DNA from: JAOUEA01 sp035249905 | Lineage (GTDB): Bacteria > Actinomycetota > UBA4738 > HRBIN12 | Assembly: GCA_035249905.1 (NCBI GenBank) | Contig: DATFFT010000097.1 | Coordinates: 31,941-95,940 of the forward strand | DNA: 64,000 nucleotides | Direction of reading: 5' to 3' | Shown here: positions 42,282-51,053 of the stretch, in pieces | How positions within the stretch are numbered: position 1 is the first letter of the stretch | How the letters are laid out: each line of letters starts with the position of its first letter | Notes under the pieces: model-generated | Seen by the model: only the letters and a program-made list of their open reading frames with translations | Told to the model about the DNA's origin: nothing | Database searches by the model: none | Translations under genes and position numbers: made by a program

Positions 42282-43440
42282 TGCCCGCCGTCGCGACGAC
42301 GATCACCGACATCGCGGCGCGTAGGTCGACCGTCTGCGCGACGTAGCCCAGTAGCGGCGGGCTCCAGATGAACCCGGTGTAGCCGACCGTCGTGACCGCC
42401 GTGATCGCGCTCGTGGGGTGCTCGTCGATGCCCTCGATGAGGCTGAACCCCGCCGGCGCGGCCGCGCTGATCGTGAAGCCGAGGATCAGGAACGCGGCGC
42501 CCACGACCGCGACGTCGTCCGTGAGCGTCGCGAGCAGGCCGCCGGCCAGCGAGCCGAGTCCCGCCACGATGATCGTCGTGCGCGGCCCGAGCCCGAACAG
42601 CACCTTCCCGGCGAACAATCTCCCGAAGAAGATCGCGCCCGAGAACGCGATGAACGCGATCGCTGCCATCGTGGCCGAGCCGCCCAGCTCCCGCCGCACG
42701 TACAGCCCCGACCACACGTCCATCGAGCCCTCGACGAGGAACGCGAACAGCACGACGAGGGCCGGGACCCATAGGCCCGGAGCGCGGAACAACGCGGAGA
42801 CCGACAACGCCATCTGCGCTCCCTCGGGACCGCGCTCGGGAGGGGCCGTCCGGGCGTTCCATGCAGCGGTGACGGCGAGCGCGATGCCCGCGTACGCGAG
42901 CCCCCAGCGGAAGTCGAACCCGGCGGCGAGCACGGCGCCCGTCAGGGCCGCGCCGCTCACGCCTCCGAGCGCGTACGACGCGTGTAGCCACTGGAGCACC
43001 GGTCGTGCCCGCGCGACCTCGACCCGCTGAGCGGCGACGTTCATGTACACGTCGATCAGGCCGTTGCCCGCACCAACGACCAGGAACCCGAGCACGACGA
43101 CCTGGGTCGGGAGGAACGCGATCACCCCCGCGCCCGCGGCGAGCACGACCAACGAGGCCGGCACGACCGTGGAGAGCGGCAGCCGCTGCAGCCTCGGGGC
43201 GAGGAGCAGCATCACCGCGACCGCCGTGAGCGAGAGCATCGTGTAGAGGACCCCGAGGCGGCTGTCCGAGAGCCCGTGATGCTGCTGGAACTCGAGCACG
43301 AGGATCACCCAGACGCCCCAGAACTGGCCGAACGTCAGATACCCGGCGAGCAGCGGAAGCGTGGCCCTGCGGGCCGACCTCGGATCGAGCGTCGAGCGAT
43401 CGTCCGTGACGGCCGCCGCGGGCGGGGCGAACTCGTCCAT
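42223..43440 (-). CDS. MFS transporter
   Basis: The 405-residue protein has about 12 predicted membrane helices arranged in two six-helix halves, with a cytoplasmic N-terminal segment of about 25 residues. The loop after helix 2 (DSRLGVLYTML; LLAPRLQRLPLST) and the first-half end (VVGAGNGLIDVYMNVAAQRVE) resemble the Fucose/BypB-like group of MFS proteins often labelled sugar or drug transporters. A second-half membrane motif is FIAFSGAIFFGRLFAGKVLF. The substrate cannot be predicted. It starts at ATG 43440, 79 bases from the divergent PotA gene. Confidence 0.85.
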   Translation of the reverse strand: MDEFAPPAAAVTDDRSTLDPRSARRATLPLLAGYLTFGQFWGVWVILVLEFQQHHGLSDSRLGVLYTMLSLTAVAVMLLLAPRLQRLPLSTVVPASLVVLAAGAGVIAFLPTQVVVLGFLVVGAGNGLIDVYMNVAAQRVEVARARPVLQWLHASYALGGVSGAALTGAVLAAGFDFRWGLAYAGIALAVTAAWNARTAPPERGPEGAQMALSVSALFRAPGLWVPALVVLFAFLVEGSMDVWSGLYVRRELGGSATMAAIAFIAFSGAIFFGRLFAGKVLFGLGPRTTIIVAGLGSLAGGLLATLTDDVAVVGAAFLILGFTISAAAPAGFSLIEGIDEHPTSAITAVTTVGYTGFIWSPPLLGYVAQTVDLRAAMSVIVVATAGIILAGLAAPRANPPGEEGR

Positions 43441-43480
43441 CGACGCATGATGTCATGCGGCGTCCTCGCCCCGGGAACGA

Positions 43481-43511
43481 TTGACCTGCCGTGGCACGAC
43501 TGGACTAGACT
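43481..43511 (+). promoter_or_regulatory. Promoter of the PotA-like gene
   Basis: TTGACC (43481-43486) and TAGACT (43506-43511) have a 19-base spacer. The ATG at 43520 begins eight bases after the -10, with no ribosome binding site, so the transcript is probably leaderless. Confidence 0.5.
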
Positions 43512-43519
43512 CCGCGTCC

Positions 43520-44647
43520 ATGGCAGGGGGACAGGTCCAACTCGTCGATCTCGTCAAGCGATTCGGAGACTTCACCGCGGTCGCGGGTCTCAACCTCGAG
43601 ATGCCCTCGGGCGAGTTCTTCTCGCTGCTCGGTCCCTCGGGCTGCGGCAAGACCACGACGCTGCGCATGATCGCCGGGTTCGAGCGCCCGAGCGAAGGTC
43701 AGATCTTGCTCGACGGCCAGGACATGGCGCAGACCCCTCCACACCGGCGCAACGTGAACACCGTCTTCCAGAACTATGCGCTCTTCCCCCACCTGACCGT
43801 GGAGGAGAACGTCGCGTTCGGCCTCAAGTACAAGGACGTCTCGAAGCAGGAGATGCGCGATCGCGTCGGCAGCTCGCTCGAGCTGGTGGCCCTGACGGGG
43901 TTCGAGAAGCGCCGTCCGACCCAGCTCTCGGGGGGGCAGCAGCAGCGCGTCGCGCTCGCCCGAGCGCTCATCCTCAACCCCGCCGTGCTGTTGTTGGACG
44001 AGCCGCTCGGCGCGCTCGACGCGAAGCTGAGGAAGCGCCTGCAGATCGAGCTGAAGGCATTGCAGGAAGAGGTCGGCATCACGTTCATCTACGTGACCCA
44101 CGACCAGGAGGAAGCCCTGACGATGTCGGACCGCATCGCGGTGATGTCGCAGGGAAGCGTCGAGCAAGTGGGTCCCCCCAAGGAGATCTACGAGGAGCCG
44201 GCGACGGCGTACGTGGCCGACTTCCTCGGCGTGTCGAACCTGATGGAGGCGACCGCGGCCGGGGAGACGTCGGGCGGCTGCTCGGTCTCGATCGGCGAGT
44301 TCCGGTTCACGGCCGGCCAAGGCGACGCCGACACGCGAGGGCAGGCCAAGGTGACGATCCGGCCCGAGCGCGTCGACCTCGAGGCCCAGGGCACGAGCGG
44401 CGAGAACCGCGTGCCCGGCATGGTGGAGCGCGTGGTCTACGTCGGCTCGGTGCTCCAGGTGTTCCTGAACCTCGCGCCGGGGGAGCGCATCCAGGCCTGG
44501 ATGCAGAACGAGGGCGGCGCGTTGCCGTTCGCGTCGGGCGCCCCGGTGACGGTGCACTTCCCCCCGGAGGCGCTCCGCGTGCTCCCGGAGGCCGGCACGG
44601 CCGTGCTCGAGGATGCGGAGCTCGGAGCGACCGTCGACCAGAGCTGA
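43520..44647 (+). CDS. potA: ABC transporter ATPase, spermidine/putrescine type (PotA-like)
   Basis: The 375-residue ATPase has Walker A GPSGCGKTTTL, Q-loop FQNYALFPH, signature QLSGGQQQRVALARAL, Walker B VLLLDEPLGALD and H-loop YVTHDQEEALTMSD. Residues 285-365 form a C-terminal TOBE-type OB domain (VTIRPERVDLEAQG; VVYVGSVLQVFLNL) typical of polyamine and iron importers. It converges on the potC-potB-potD genes rather than preceding them as in the usual potABCD order. It probably powers that permease, and maybe also serves the first binding protein. Iron or thiamine import is less likely given the binding proteins. Confidence 0.9.
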   Translation: MAGGQVQLVDLVKRFGDFTAVAGLNLEMPSGEFFSLLGPSGCGKTTTLRMIAGFERPSEGQILLDGQDMAQTPPHRRNVNTVFQNYALFPHLTVEENVAFGLKYKDVSKQEMRDRVGSSLELVALTGFEKRRPTQLSGGQQQRVALARALILNPAVLLLDEPLGALDAKLRKRLQIELKALQEEVGITFIYVTHDQEEALTMSDRIAVMSQGSVEQVGPPKEIYEEPATAYVADFLGVSNLMEATAAGETSGGCSVSIGEFRFTAGQGDADTRGQAKVTIRPERVDLEAQGTSGENRVPGMVERVVYVGSVLQVFLNLAPGERIQAWMQNEGGALPFASGAPVTVHFPPEALRVLPEAGTAVLEDAELGATVDQS

Positions 44648-44683
44648 CCCACCCGCCGGCGCCGGACGCCTCATCCGCCCGGG

Positions 44684-45583
44684 TTAGAGCTGCATCAGAT
44701 CGGATGCCCCCGAGCTGCGCTGCCCGCGGTTCAGCCGTCGGTAGAGGAGCAGGCCGACGCCGACGATGGTCAGGGTCGTGATCAGCATCACGGTGGCGGC
44801 AGCGTTGATCTCGGGGGTGGGCGAGGCTCGCGAGGCCGAGTAGATCTTCTGCGCGATCGTCTCGCTGCTGGCGGGGCCCGACAATGCGTTCACGGTCACG
44901 AAGTCGTCGACGACGTCAGCGAAGACCAGGGCGACGCTGGCCAGGATCGCGGGGGAGATGAGCGGCAGCAGGATCCGCCGGATCGACTGGCTCGGGGTCG
45001 CGCCCAGGTCCATCGCCGCCTCCTCGTACTCCGGACCGATCGTGAGGAGCCGGGCTCGAACGATCACTGCGGGATAGCTGACCTGGAAGACGGCGAGCCC
45101 GAGGGTCTGGGCCGGCGTGCCCAGGTTGACGACCGTGAGCAGGGTCGTGAACAGGATGAACAGCGAGGTGCCGAGGATGATCTCGGGCACCACGAACGAG
45201 AGGAGCATCACGAAGTTCGCCCCGCGGGCCGGCCGCCCGTGCCACCGGTCGACGGCGATCGCGAAGAGGGTGCCGATCGGCACGGTGATCAGCACGACGA
45301 GGATCGCCAACCTGTAGGTCTGCACGATCGCGGCCTGCATGATGGGGTCGTGGAGGATCGAGTCGAAGGGGTCGGCCGTCCACCACCGCAGGGAGAACCC
45401 CTGCCAGACGATCCGCGAGCGACCGTCGTTGAACGAGAAGATCACGGCGATGACGACCGGGAGCAGCGACCACAGCAGGTAGCCGATCGTGACGCCCTGT
45501 AGGACGCGCGGCTTCCGCCAGGGGTTCTTGAAGTACCCTCGCGCGGGGGTCTTCGTCGCGGCGGCTTCGAGGCCCACGCTCAC
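44684..45583 (-). CDS. potC: Polyamine ABC permease PotC-like
   Basis: The 299-residue protein has six predicted membrane segments and begins at GTG 45583, overlapping the potB stop as GTGA. The permease coupling loop is EYEEAAMDLGATPSQSIRRILLPLISPAI, containing the EAA motif that contacts the ATPase. IAVIFSFNDGRSRIVWQGFSL near the start is typical of PotC and related PhnV proteins. It pairs with PotB to form the channel for polyamine import. A 36-base gap separates its end from the convergent potA gene. Confidence 0.9.
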   Translation of the reverse strand: MSVGLEAAATKTPARGYFKNPWRKPRVLQGVTIGYLLWSLLPVVIAVIFSFNDGRSRIVWQGFSLRWWTADPFDSILHDPIMQAAIVQTYRLAILVVLITVPIGTLFAIAVDRWHGRPARGANFVMLLSFVVPEIILGTSLFILFTTLLTVVNLGTPAQTLGLAVFQVSYPAVIVRARLLTIGPEYEEAAMDLGATPSQSIRRILLPLISPAILASVALVFADVVDDFVTVNALSGPASSETIAQKIYSASRASPTPEINAAATVMLITTLTIVGVGLLLYRRLNRGQRSSGASDLMQL

Positions 45584-46569
45584 GCGCGCTCCGAGGCTCG
45601 CCGGGTCTCGCGCAGGTAGTAGAGCATCGGCACCAAGACGATCACGGACAGGATGATCACGAGTGACGCCGTCCTCGTCTTGCCGCCGGAGAGCTCGTTC
45701 TGCACGGCGATCAGGTTCCCGAACATCTGGGTCCTCGTCGAGCCGAGCAGGTCGTTCGTGTAGTAGTCGCCGAACATCGGCAGCGTGACGATGACGAGGC
45801 CCGTGAGGATCGCGGGCCGAGACATCGGCAGCGTGACGCGCCAGAACGTCTGACGTCCGCTCGCGCCGAGGTCTCGCCCCGCCTCGAGCAGGTTCTCTTG
45901 GATGCGATCCAGCGAGGCGTAGATCGGCAGGATCATGAACGGGATGTAGCCGTAGACGAGTCCGAGGATCACCGTGATCGGCAGCCCGGACAGCAGGTCG
46001 GTCTCCCGGAAGCCGAACGGCCCCAGCAGGACGTTGATCGGGCCCCCGGTGTCGAGCAGCCCCTGCCAGGCGTAGATGCGCATCAGGTAGCTGATCCACA
46101 AGGGGGAGATCAGCAGGATCAGGACGAGCCCCTTGTACTTCGTGGTCTTCCGCGCGGTGAAGTACGCCACGGAGTATCCGAGGACGAGGCAGATCGCCGA
46201 GGCGGAGAACACGAAGGCGAACGTGCGGATCAACGCGTCCTGGTAGATCGCGTCGGGCCCCCAGAACTGGCTGAGGGTCTGATTGAACGTGTCGAAGGAC
46301 CACCACCAGGGCGCGTAGTAGGGCACGGCTCGGCCGAACCGTTCGAAGTCGGTCGTGCCGAATGCGACGGAGATGACGACGTAGGCCGGCAGCACGAAGA
46401 GGAACGCCAGCACCACGATGCCCGGCACCGAGAACGAGGGCCAGTACCAGCGCGGGTACCACACCCCCGTCTCGGCGGCCGCCTGTCGCTCGCCACGGCG
46501 CCCGCGTCGGCGCTGCGGCTCCGGCTCGGACCCGGCGTCCGGACTTGTCGCGTCGGTCGTCCGGGCCAC
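45580..46569 (-). CDS. potB: Polyamine ABC permease PotB-like
   Basis: The 329-residue protein starts at GTG 46569, sharing one base with the potD stop codon. A charged N-terminal tail (residues 1-35, RRRGRRGERQ) precedes six membrane helices. PotB features are FVLPAYVVISVAFGTTDFERF, PLWISYLMRIYAWQGLLDTGGPIN split by the second helix pair, and the EAA loop ENLLEAGRDLGASGRQTFWRVTLPMS. MFGDYYTNDLLG near the end matches the conserved periplasmic loop of PotB. It forms the channel with PotC. Confidence 0.92.
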   Translation of the reverse strand: MARTTDATSPDAGSEPEPQRRRGRRGERQAAAETGVWYPRWYWPSFSVPGIVVLAFLFVLPAYVVISVAFGTTDFERFGRAVPYYAPWWWSFDTFNQTLSQFWGPDAIYQDALIRTFAFVFSASAICLVLGYSVAYFTARKTTKYKGLVLILLISPLWISYLMRIYAWQGLLDTGGPINVLLGPFGFRETDLLSGLPITVILGLVYGYIPFMILPIYASLDRIQENLLEAGRDLGASGRQTFWRVTLPMSRPAILTGLVIVTLPMFGDYYTNDLLGSTRTQMFGNLIAVQNELSGGKTRTASLVIILSVIVLVPMLYYLRETRRASERA

Positions 46570-47825
46570 TAGGACGTGATCTCAGTCCACGCTGCTTGCC
46601 AGAGCTGGTCGACCTCCGGGGGAAGCTCGTAGGGCGTCAGGTCCTGCGCGAACATGTCCTGGCTCACGACCGCCATCGGCATGTTCGGTGGGACCACGCC
46701 GTCGGCGATCAGCTTGTCCGGCTCGATCGAGGTCAGCGGCGGCTGGTAGCCGTTCCAGTATCGGAAGTTGTCGTAGGCGACGCGCTCGTCGAGGAAGAAG
46801 TTGATGAACTCGTGCGCGAGGCGCGGATTCGTGGCTCCCGAGGGGATCGCGATCAGGTCGTTGTCGGTCATGGACCTGCCCGGTTCAGGACGCCAGTACC
46901 CGAGCACGTCCCAGTCAACGCCCTTTGGCAGGTACCACTGCGCGCCGACGATGTCGCCCGACCACGACTCCGCCACCGTGTAGTCCCCAGCGGGGAGCTT
47001 CGCGTACACGCCGTTGATCGTGAGCCTCGCCCCGTTCTGGTCGATCGTCTCCAGGACCGCGTTCTTGGCCTCCTCGATCAGTGCGGGGTCGTCGGTGTTC
47101 ACCTCGAGGCTTCCGTTGCGGAGGATCGCGACCGCGATCGTGTCGCCGTATGAGTTGTAGAGGCTGATCTCCCCTTCGTACTCATTGTTCCACAGCGCGT
47201 CCCAGCCCTGCGCGGCGATCTCGTCGTCAGTCACACGATCACGCCGGTACGCGACGCCCCACGTGTAGATCGTGTAGGGGACCGTGTAACGCCACTCGCG
47301 ATCGTAGTAGGGGCCGGGGTCCGAGTAGATCGGCCACATGTTCTCGATGTTGGGGATGAGCTCGTGCTGCAGCGGCTGGACCAGGTCGTTCTGGACGAGG
47401 CGTCGCAGGTAGCCCTTCGTCGGGAAGAACACGTCGGGCTGGACCTGCCCCGACTCGACCTTCGCGATGCCCTCCTCCATGTTGTTGAAGGTGGTGATCT
47501 CGACCTCGACACCGAACTTCTCTTCGAACTTCGCGATCTCTTTCTTGTAGATGTAGTCGGCCCAGTTGTAGTAGATGAGCGGCCCCGACTCGATCGGCGT
47601 GTCGGCCGGGATCGGGTCGACGTTGAGGGGCAGGGTCACTGGGTCGTCGAGCGTGGCGATGGGGATGTCGCTCGCCGGTGAGCCGTCTCCGCCGGACCCC
47701 TCCCCGGGCTTCGAACAGGCGGCGAGGATCGCGGCCAGCGACGGTACGGCGACCGCGCTGCCGGCCGCCCTTCCCAGGAACTGCCGCCTGGACCAATGCC
47801 GCTCCATCGGATGTCTCGCCGTCAT
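46569..47825 (-). CDS. potD: Polyamine-binding lipoprotein PotD-like (second copy)
   Basis: The 418-residue binding protein starts at ATG 47825 behind GGAAGGGATG; ATG 47807 is an alternative. The signal shows a twin-arginine motif (HWSRRQFLGRAAGSAVAVPS) and a lipobox LAAC, so it is likely Tat-exported and lipid-anchored. The mature part matches PotD: YYNWADYIYKKEIAKFEEKF, VQPDVFFPTKGYLRRLVQNDL, YTVPYTIYTWGVAYR, ESWSGDIVGAQWYLP and FLDERVAYDNFRYWNGYQPPL. It is first in the potD-potB-potC operon. A 142-base gap separates it from the divergent amine oxidase gene. Confidence 0.92.
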   Translation of the reverse strand: MTARHPMERHWSRRQFLGRAAGSAVAVPSLAAILAACSKPGEGSGGDGSPASDIPIATLDDPVTLPLNVDPIPADTPIESGPLIYYNWADYIYKKEIAKFEEKFGVEVEITTFNNMEEGIAKVESGQVQPDVFFPTKGYLRRLVQNDLVQPLQHELIPNIENMWPIYSDPGPYYDREWRYTVPYTIYTWGVAYRRDRVTDDEIAAQGWDALWNNEYEGEISLYNSYGDTIAVAILRNGSLEVNTDDPALIEEAKNAVLETIDQNGARLTINGVYAKLPAGDYTVAESWSGDIVGAQWYLPKGVDWDVLGYWRPEPGRSMTDNDLIAIPSGATNPRLAHEFINFFLDERVAYDNFRYWNGYQPPLTSIEPDKLIADGVVPPNMPMAVVSQDMFAQDLTPYELPPEVDQLWQAAWTEITS

Positions 47826-47967
47826 GTCGCATCCCTTCCGTCGGCCCAGCGGGCGAACTGAGCGGCCGTTCAATCACCGAGGGCGCTGAGTACCATACGC
47901 GCCTCGTGTCATGCAAGTCTCGCCCATGGGCGCCGTTCCCGGATAGCCCGATCGCACCCCGTCTCTG

Positions 47968-49212
47968 ATGGATACGCATGCGCGCTCGATCGTGATTGGT
48001 GCCGGGTTCGCCGGACTCTCGGCCGCGATCGCGCTGGCCGACGAGGGCGTCGATCTGACCGTTCTCGAGGCACGGGAACGCGTCGGTGGCCGGGTGTGGT
48101 CGATCACGCTCACGAACGGCGCCGTCGTCGAGCTCGGTGGCGAATGGATCATGGCGGATGACTCGGTCGTGCACGAGACCGCGTCACGCTTCGGCGTGCC
48201 GCTCGTGGAGACCGGGGCTTCGTTCGGGCGCCGGGAACCCTGGGGTGAGGGGGCCGCGACGCTCGAGGCGCAGGACGTCTTCCTCGAAGCCGCCGACGCG
48301 GCGCTTGCGGCGCTTCCGCCCGATCGCGTGGCAGCGATGAACGTCTGCGAGTTCCTCGAGGGGGTCGAGGGGGACCCGGCGGCCCGGTCGATCGTGGCGC
48401 TGCGGCTCGCAGGCACATGTGCTCGGGAGCTCCGTGAGGTCTCGCTCGCCTCGCTCGCCTCGTTCGGTGGGGAGCGCGCCTTCTCGTCGCACGACGACGT
48501 GTCTCACCGGGCAGTGGAGGGGAACCAGGCGATCGCGCGCGCGATGGCCTCGGAGCTTCCCGACGTGCGGACCGGCCAGGTGGTCGACGCGATCGAGCAC
48601 GGTCGCGACGGGGTCACCGTACGGATCGGGGCACGCTCGGAGCAGGCCGATGTCGCGGTGGTGGCGGTTCCCGCTCCGATCGCGTCCCGCCTCAGGTTCG
48701 CGCCGGGGCTGCCGGACCCGCTCGCCTCCGCACTCGCCGGGTTGCCCATGGGGGAGGCGTCGAAGCTCGCGGTCGCCACGAAGCGGCGTCCCCCGGTGCG
48801 GTCGCGGCAGTCCGTCGACCGATCGATGTGGTGCTGGACAGGTCACGGCGCCGGCGGGAAGCCTCGCCACTGCGTCACGTCGTTCGCCGGGTCGAGCGAG
48901 GCCAAGGAATCCCTGGGGCTGACGCGCGGTGAGGTCCTCCCGTGGCTCGGGGCCCTGAGATCGATGAACCCCGACCTCATGCTCGTCGGCGAGCCCGTGC
49001 TCTACTCGTGGGCCGACGATCCGTTCACCCTGGGCGCGTACTCCAGCTGGGACCGGGCGTCGTGGGAGCGGCGCGGTGTGCTCGCCGAACCCGTGGGTCG
49101 CCTCGCGTTCGCCGGCGAGCACACCGCGGGTGATCGCCACGGCACGATGGAGGGCGCCCTGCGATCCGGCCGCCGAGCGGCCGAGCAGGTGCTCCGCGTG
49201 CTGAGCCGATGA
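47968..49212 (+). CDS. Flavin monoamine/polyamine oxidase family protein
   Basis: The 414-residue protein opens with the FAD-binding fold SIVIGAGFAGLSAAIALADEGVDL and the amine oxidase signature ARERVGGRVWSITL, then VVELGGEWI. The C-terminal FAD segment is RLAFAGEHTAGDRHGTMEGALRSGRRAAEQVL. It should oxidise amines to aldehydes with release of hydrogen peroxide and either ammonia or an amine. No export signal is present. Its divergent position beside the polyamine importer suggests imported putrescine or spermidine as substrate; the aldehyde dehydrogenase at 40307 could take the product. Substrate choice is inferred from neighbours. Confidence 0.85.
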   Translation: MDTHARSIVIGAGFAGLSAAIALADEGVDLTVLEARERVGGRVWSITLTNGAVVELGGEWIMADDSVVHETASRFGVPLVETGASFGRREPWGEGAATLEAQDVFLEAADAALAALPPDRVAAMNVCEFLEGVEGDPAARSIVALRLAGTCARELREVSLASLASFGGERAFSSHDDVSHRAVEGNQAIARAMASELPDVRTGQVVDAIEHGRDGVTVRIGARSEQADVAVVAVPAPIASRLRFAPGLPDPLASALAGLPMGEASKLAVATKRRPPVRSRQSVDRSMWCWTGHGAGGKPRHCVTSFAGSSEAKESLGLTRGEVLPWLGALRSMNPDLMLVGEPVLYSWADDPFTLGAYSSWDRASWERRGVLAEPVGRLAFAGEHTAGDRHGTMEGALRSGRRAAEQVLRVLSR

Positions 49213-49348
49213 GCGATCCCGAACGGCGAAGCGGGGGACCGCTAGATCCGGAGGGCTCCGCGGCCGAACGGTGGGACGAACCAGGGCCGGTCGGCACGTC
49301 CGCAGGAACATGCCTCGTCCGACGATGGGTTCGAAGGAGACGGTTCCG

Positions 49349-50107
49349 ATGCGCACCGAACCAGAGATCCGTTCCCAGATCCGACGCCGTCCGCCCATCG
49401 ACCTGCCTGACGGCGAGCGACCGATCGCACGACGGAGCGCGGTCGCGCTGTCCGTCCTGGCCGGCCTGCTCGCGGTCGCGATCGGGGCGGCCATCTGGCA
49501 AGCTGCGGAGCTCGCCGACCGGAACCACGACGTCGCGACGGTCACGAGCGAGCGCGACGCGGCGATCGCGAACGCGACCGCGTCGGCCGAGCGGGTCTCC
49601 GCACTCGGCGCCCGCGTCGACCGCCTCGAGGCTCGCCTCGAGGCGACCGCCGGCGACGAGCGGGAACTCGCCTCTCGCCTCGACGAGGCGCTCGCCGAGC
49701 TCGAACGGCTCGCGGGGCCCGCGCTGCCCGATGGGCGACACTTCGGCTACCTGGCCGCCGTGGGCGCGGCGCAGGAACCTCCCCGACTGGTGATCGATGT
49801 CGCCCAGTGGTTCACGGATCAGGAAGCGGTCGATGCCGCGATCGAGGACGGCGTGGCGCCGTGGGAGAACGGCTACTACATCCGCAACGAGGATCCCAGG
49901 TGGCGGATCGTCGAGGTCGACCCGGCCTCGACCGTCTCGCTCGTCGTCTACCCGTACGGCGACATCGAGCAGCCGCGCACGGTCAGCCTGCCCCGGTTCG
50001 GCGAGCTGTTCGGTGCCGACGAGCACGGCGCGTTCCAGGGGCTTCCCTACTGGATCAGGGTCCGGGACGACACGGTCACCACGATCGAACAGCAGTTCAT
50101 CCCGTAG
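49349..50107 (+). CDS. Membrane-anchored coiled-coil protein of unknown function
   Basis: The start ATG 49349 has GAAGGAG nine bases upstream. The 252-residue protein has a cytoplasmic tail of about 35 residues, one membrane helix (AVALSVLAGLLAVAIGAAIW) and a coiled coil at about 55-125 (heptads in AERVSALGARVDRLEARLEA and DEALAELERLAGP). A C-terminal beta-rich domain of about 110 residues (LVIDVAQWFTDQEAVDAAIE, YYIRNEDPRWRIVEVD, YWIRVRDDTVTTIEQQFIP) should lie outside the membrane. I do not recognise it. The 136 bases before it hold nothing else. Confidence 0.7.
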   Translation: MRTEPEIRSQIRRRPPIDLPDGERPIARRSAVALSVLAGLLAVAIGAAIWQAAELADRNHDVATVTSERDAAIANATASAERVSALGARVDRLEARLEATAGDERELASRLDEALAELERLAGPALPDGRHFGYLAAVGAAQEPPRLVIDVAQWFTDQEAVDAAIEDGVAPWENGYYIRNEDPRWRIVEVDPASTVSLVVYPYGDIEQPRTVSLPRFGELFGADEHGAFQGLPYWIRVRDDTVTTIEQQFIP

Positions 50108-50219
50108 GAGGTCGCAGGCTTCGTCGGCGGTCTGCGGTTGCTAGCATCCGGCCGCGCAGGATGCGAGGGAACATCAGCCATCCTCGGGCCGACGGAGCGA
50201 TCGAGGGAGAGGGATATCC

Positions 50220-51053
50220 GTGAGCGAAGTCACCACCGATCCGCTCGTGAAGGTGGAGGACGTCGGGCCGGTGCGCCGCCTGACGATGAACCGGCCCGAC
50301 GCGCTGAATGCTTTGAACGGGGAGCTGATCGAGGCGATCTCCGAGGCAGTGCGTGCCGCGGGGGACGACGAAGCGGTGAACGTCGTGATCCTGCGTGGCG
50401 CGGGACGGGCGTTCTGCGCCGGGTACGACCTCAACGAGGACGCGGAGGGCGGCGAGCACGACGCACGCTACTGGCACGAGGAGCTCGCGTTGTCGACCGA
50501 GCGCATGCTCGAGCTTCTCGACTGCCCGAAGCCGACGATCGCTCAGGTGCACTCCTACTGCCTGGCGGGGGGCACCGATCTGATGCTCGCATGCGACCTC
50601 GCGGTGGTCGCCGACGACGCGAAGTTCGGATACGTCGATGTGAGGTTCGGCTCGGGTGTCGTCTCGATGTTCCTGCCCTGGGTCATCGGGGTGCGACAGG
50701 CCAAGGAACTGCTGTTCACCGGGGAAGACCGGGTCGATGCCGAGGAGGCCCTGCGCATCGGGATGGTGAACCGCGTCGTGCCGGCGGACGAGCTCGATGG
50801 CGCCACGCTGGAGCTCGCGAACGAGATCGCGAAGAACGAGCCGTTCGTGGTGCAGACGACGAAACGAGCGGTGAACCGCGTCTGGGACGTCGCGGGCTTC
50901 CGGGTCGCGATGGCGGCGAACACCGAGCTCGACACGATGATCGAGACCACGAACCTGCCCGCGCGCGACGAGTTCCGCCGCATCACGCAGGAGGAAGGGC
51001 TCAAGGCCGCGATCGCCTGGCGCGATGCGCGGTTCCGCGGAGACGGCGGGTGA
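50220..51053 (+). CDS. Enoyl-CoA hydratase/isomerase family protein
   Basis: The 277-residue crotonase-fold protein starts at GTG 50220 behind GAGGGAGAGGG. It contains the oxyanion-hole segments RGAGRAFCAGYDLNED and HSYCLAGGTDLMLACDLAVVADDAKFGYVDV, and the C-terminal HHhH-like helices. The second catalytic position (GVVSMFLPWVIG) lacks an obvious glutamate seen in classical hydratases, so it may be an isomerase, hydrolase or lyase. It is followed with a GTGA overlap by an ADP-forming acyl-CoA synthetase, which suggests it works on the CoA ester that enzyme makes. Confidence 0.85.
   Translation: MSEVTTDPLVKVEDVGPVRRLTMNRPDALNALNGELIEAISEAVRAAGDDEAVNVVILRGAGRAFCAGYDLNEDAEGGEHDARYWHEELALSTERMLELLDCPKPTIAQVHSYCLAGGTDLMLACDLAVVADDAKFGYVDVRFGSGVVSMFLPWVIGVRQAKELLFTGEDRVDAEEALRIGMVNRVVPADELDGATLELANEIAKNEPFVVQTTKRAVNRVWDVAGFRVAMAANTELDTMIETTNLPARDEFRRITQEEGLKAAIAWRDARFRGDGG

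Noticed and set aside
47968..49212. Amine oxidase gene as a phytoene desaturase or protoporphyrinogen oxidase
   Set aside because: Those share the FAD fold, but length, the ARERVGGRVW signature, the C-terminal GEHTAG segment and the polyamine importer neighbour fit amine oxidase better.
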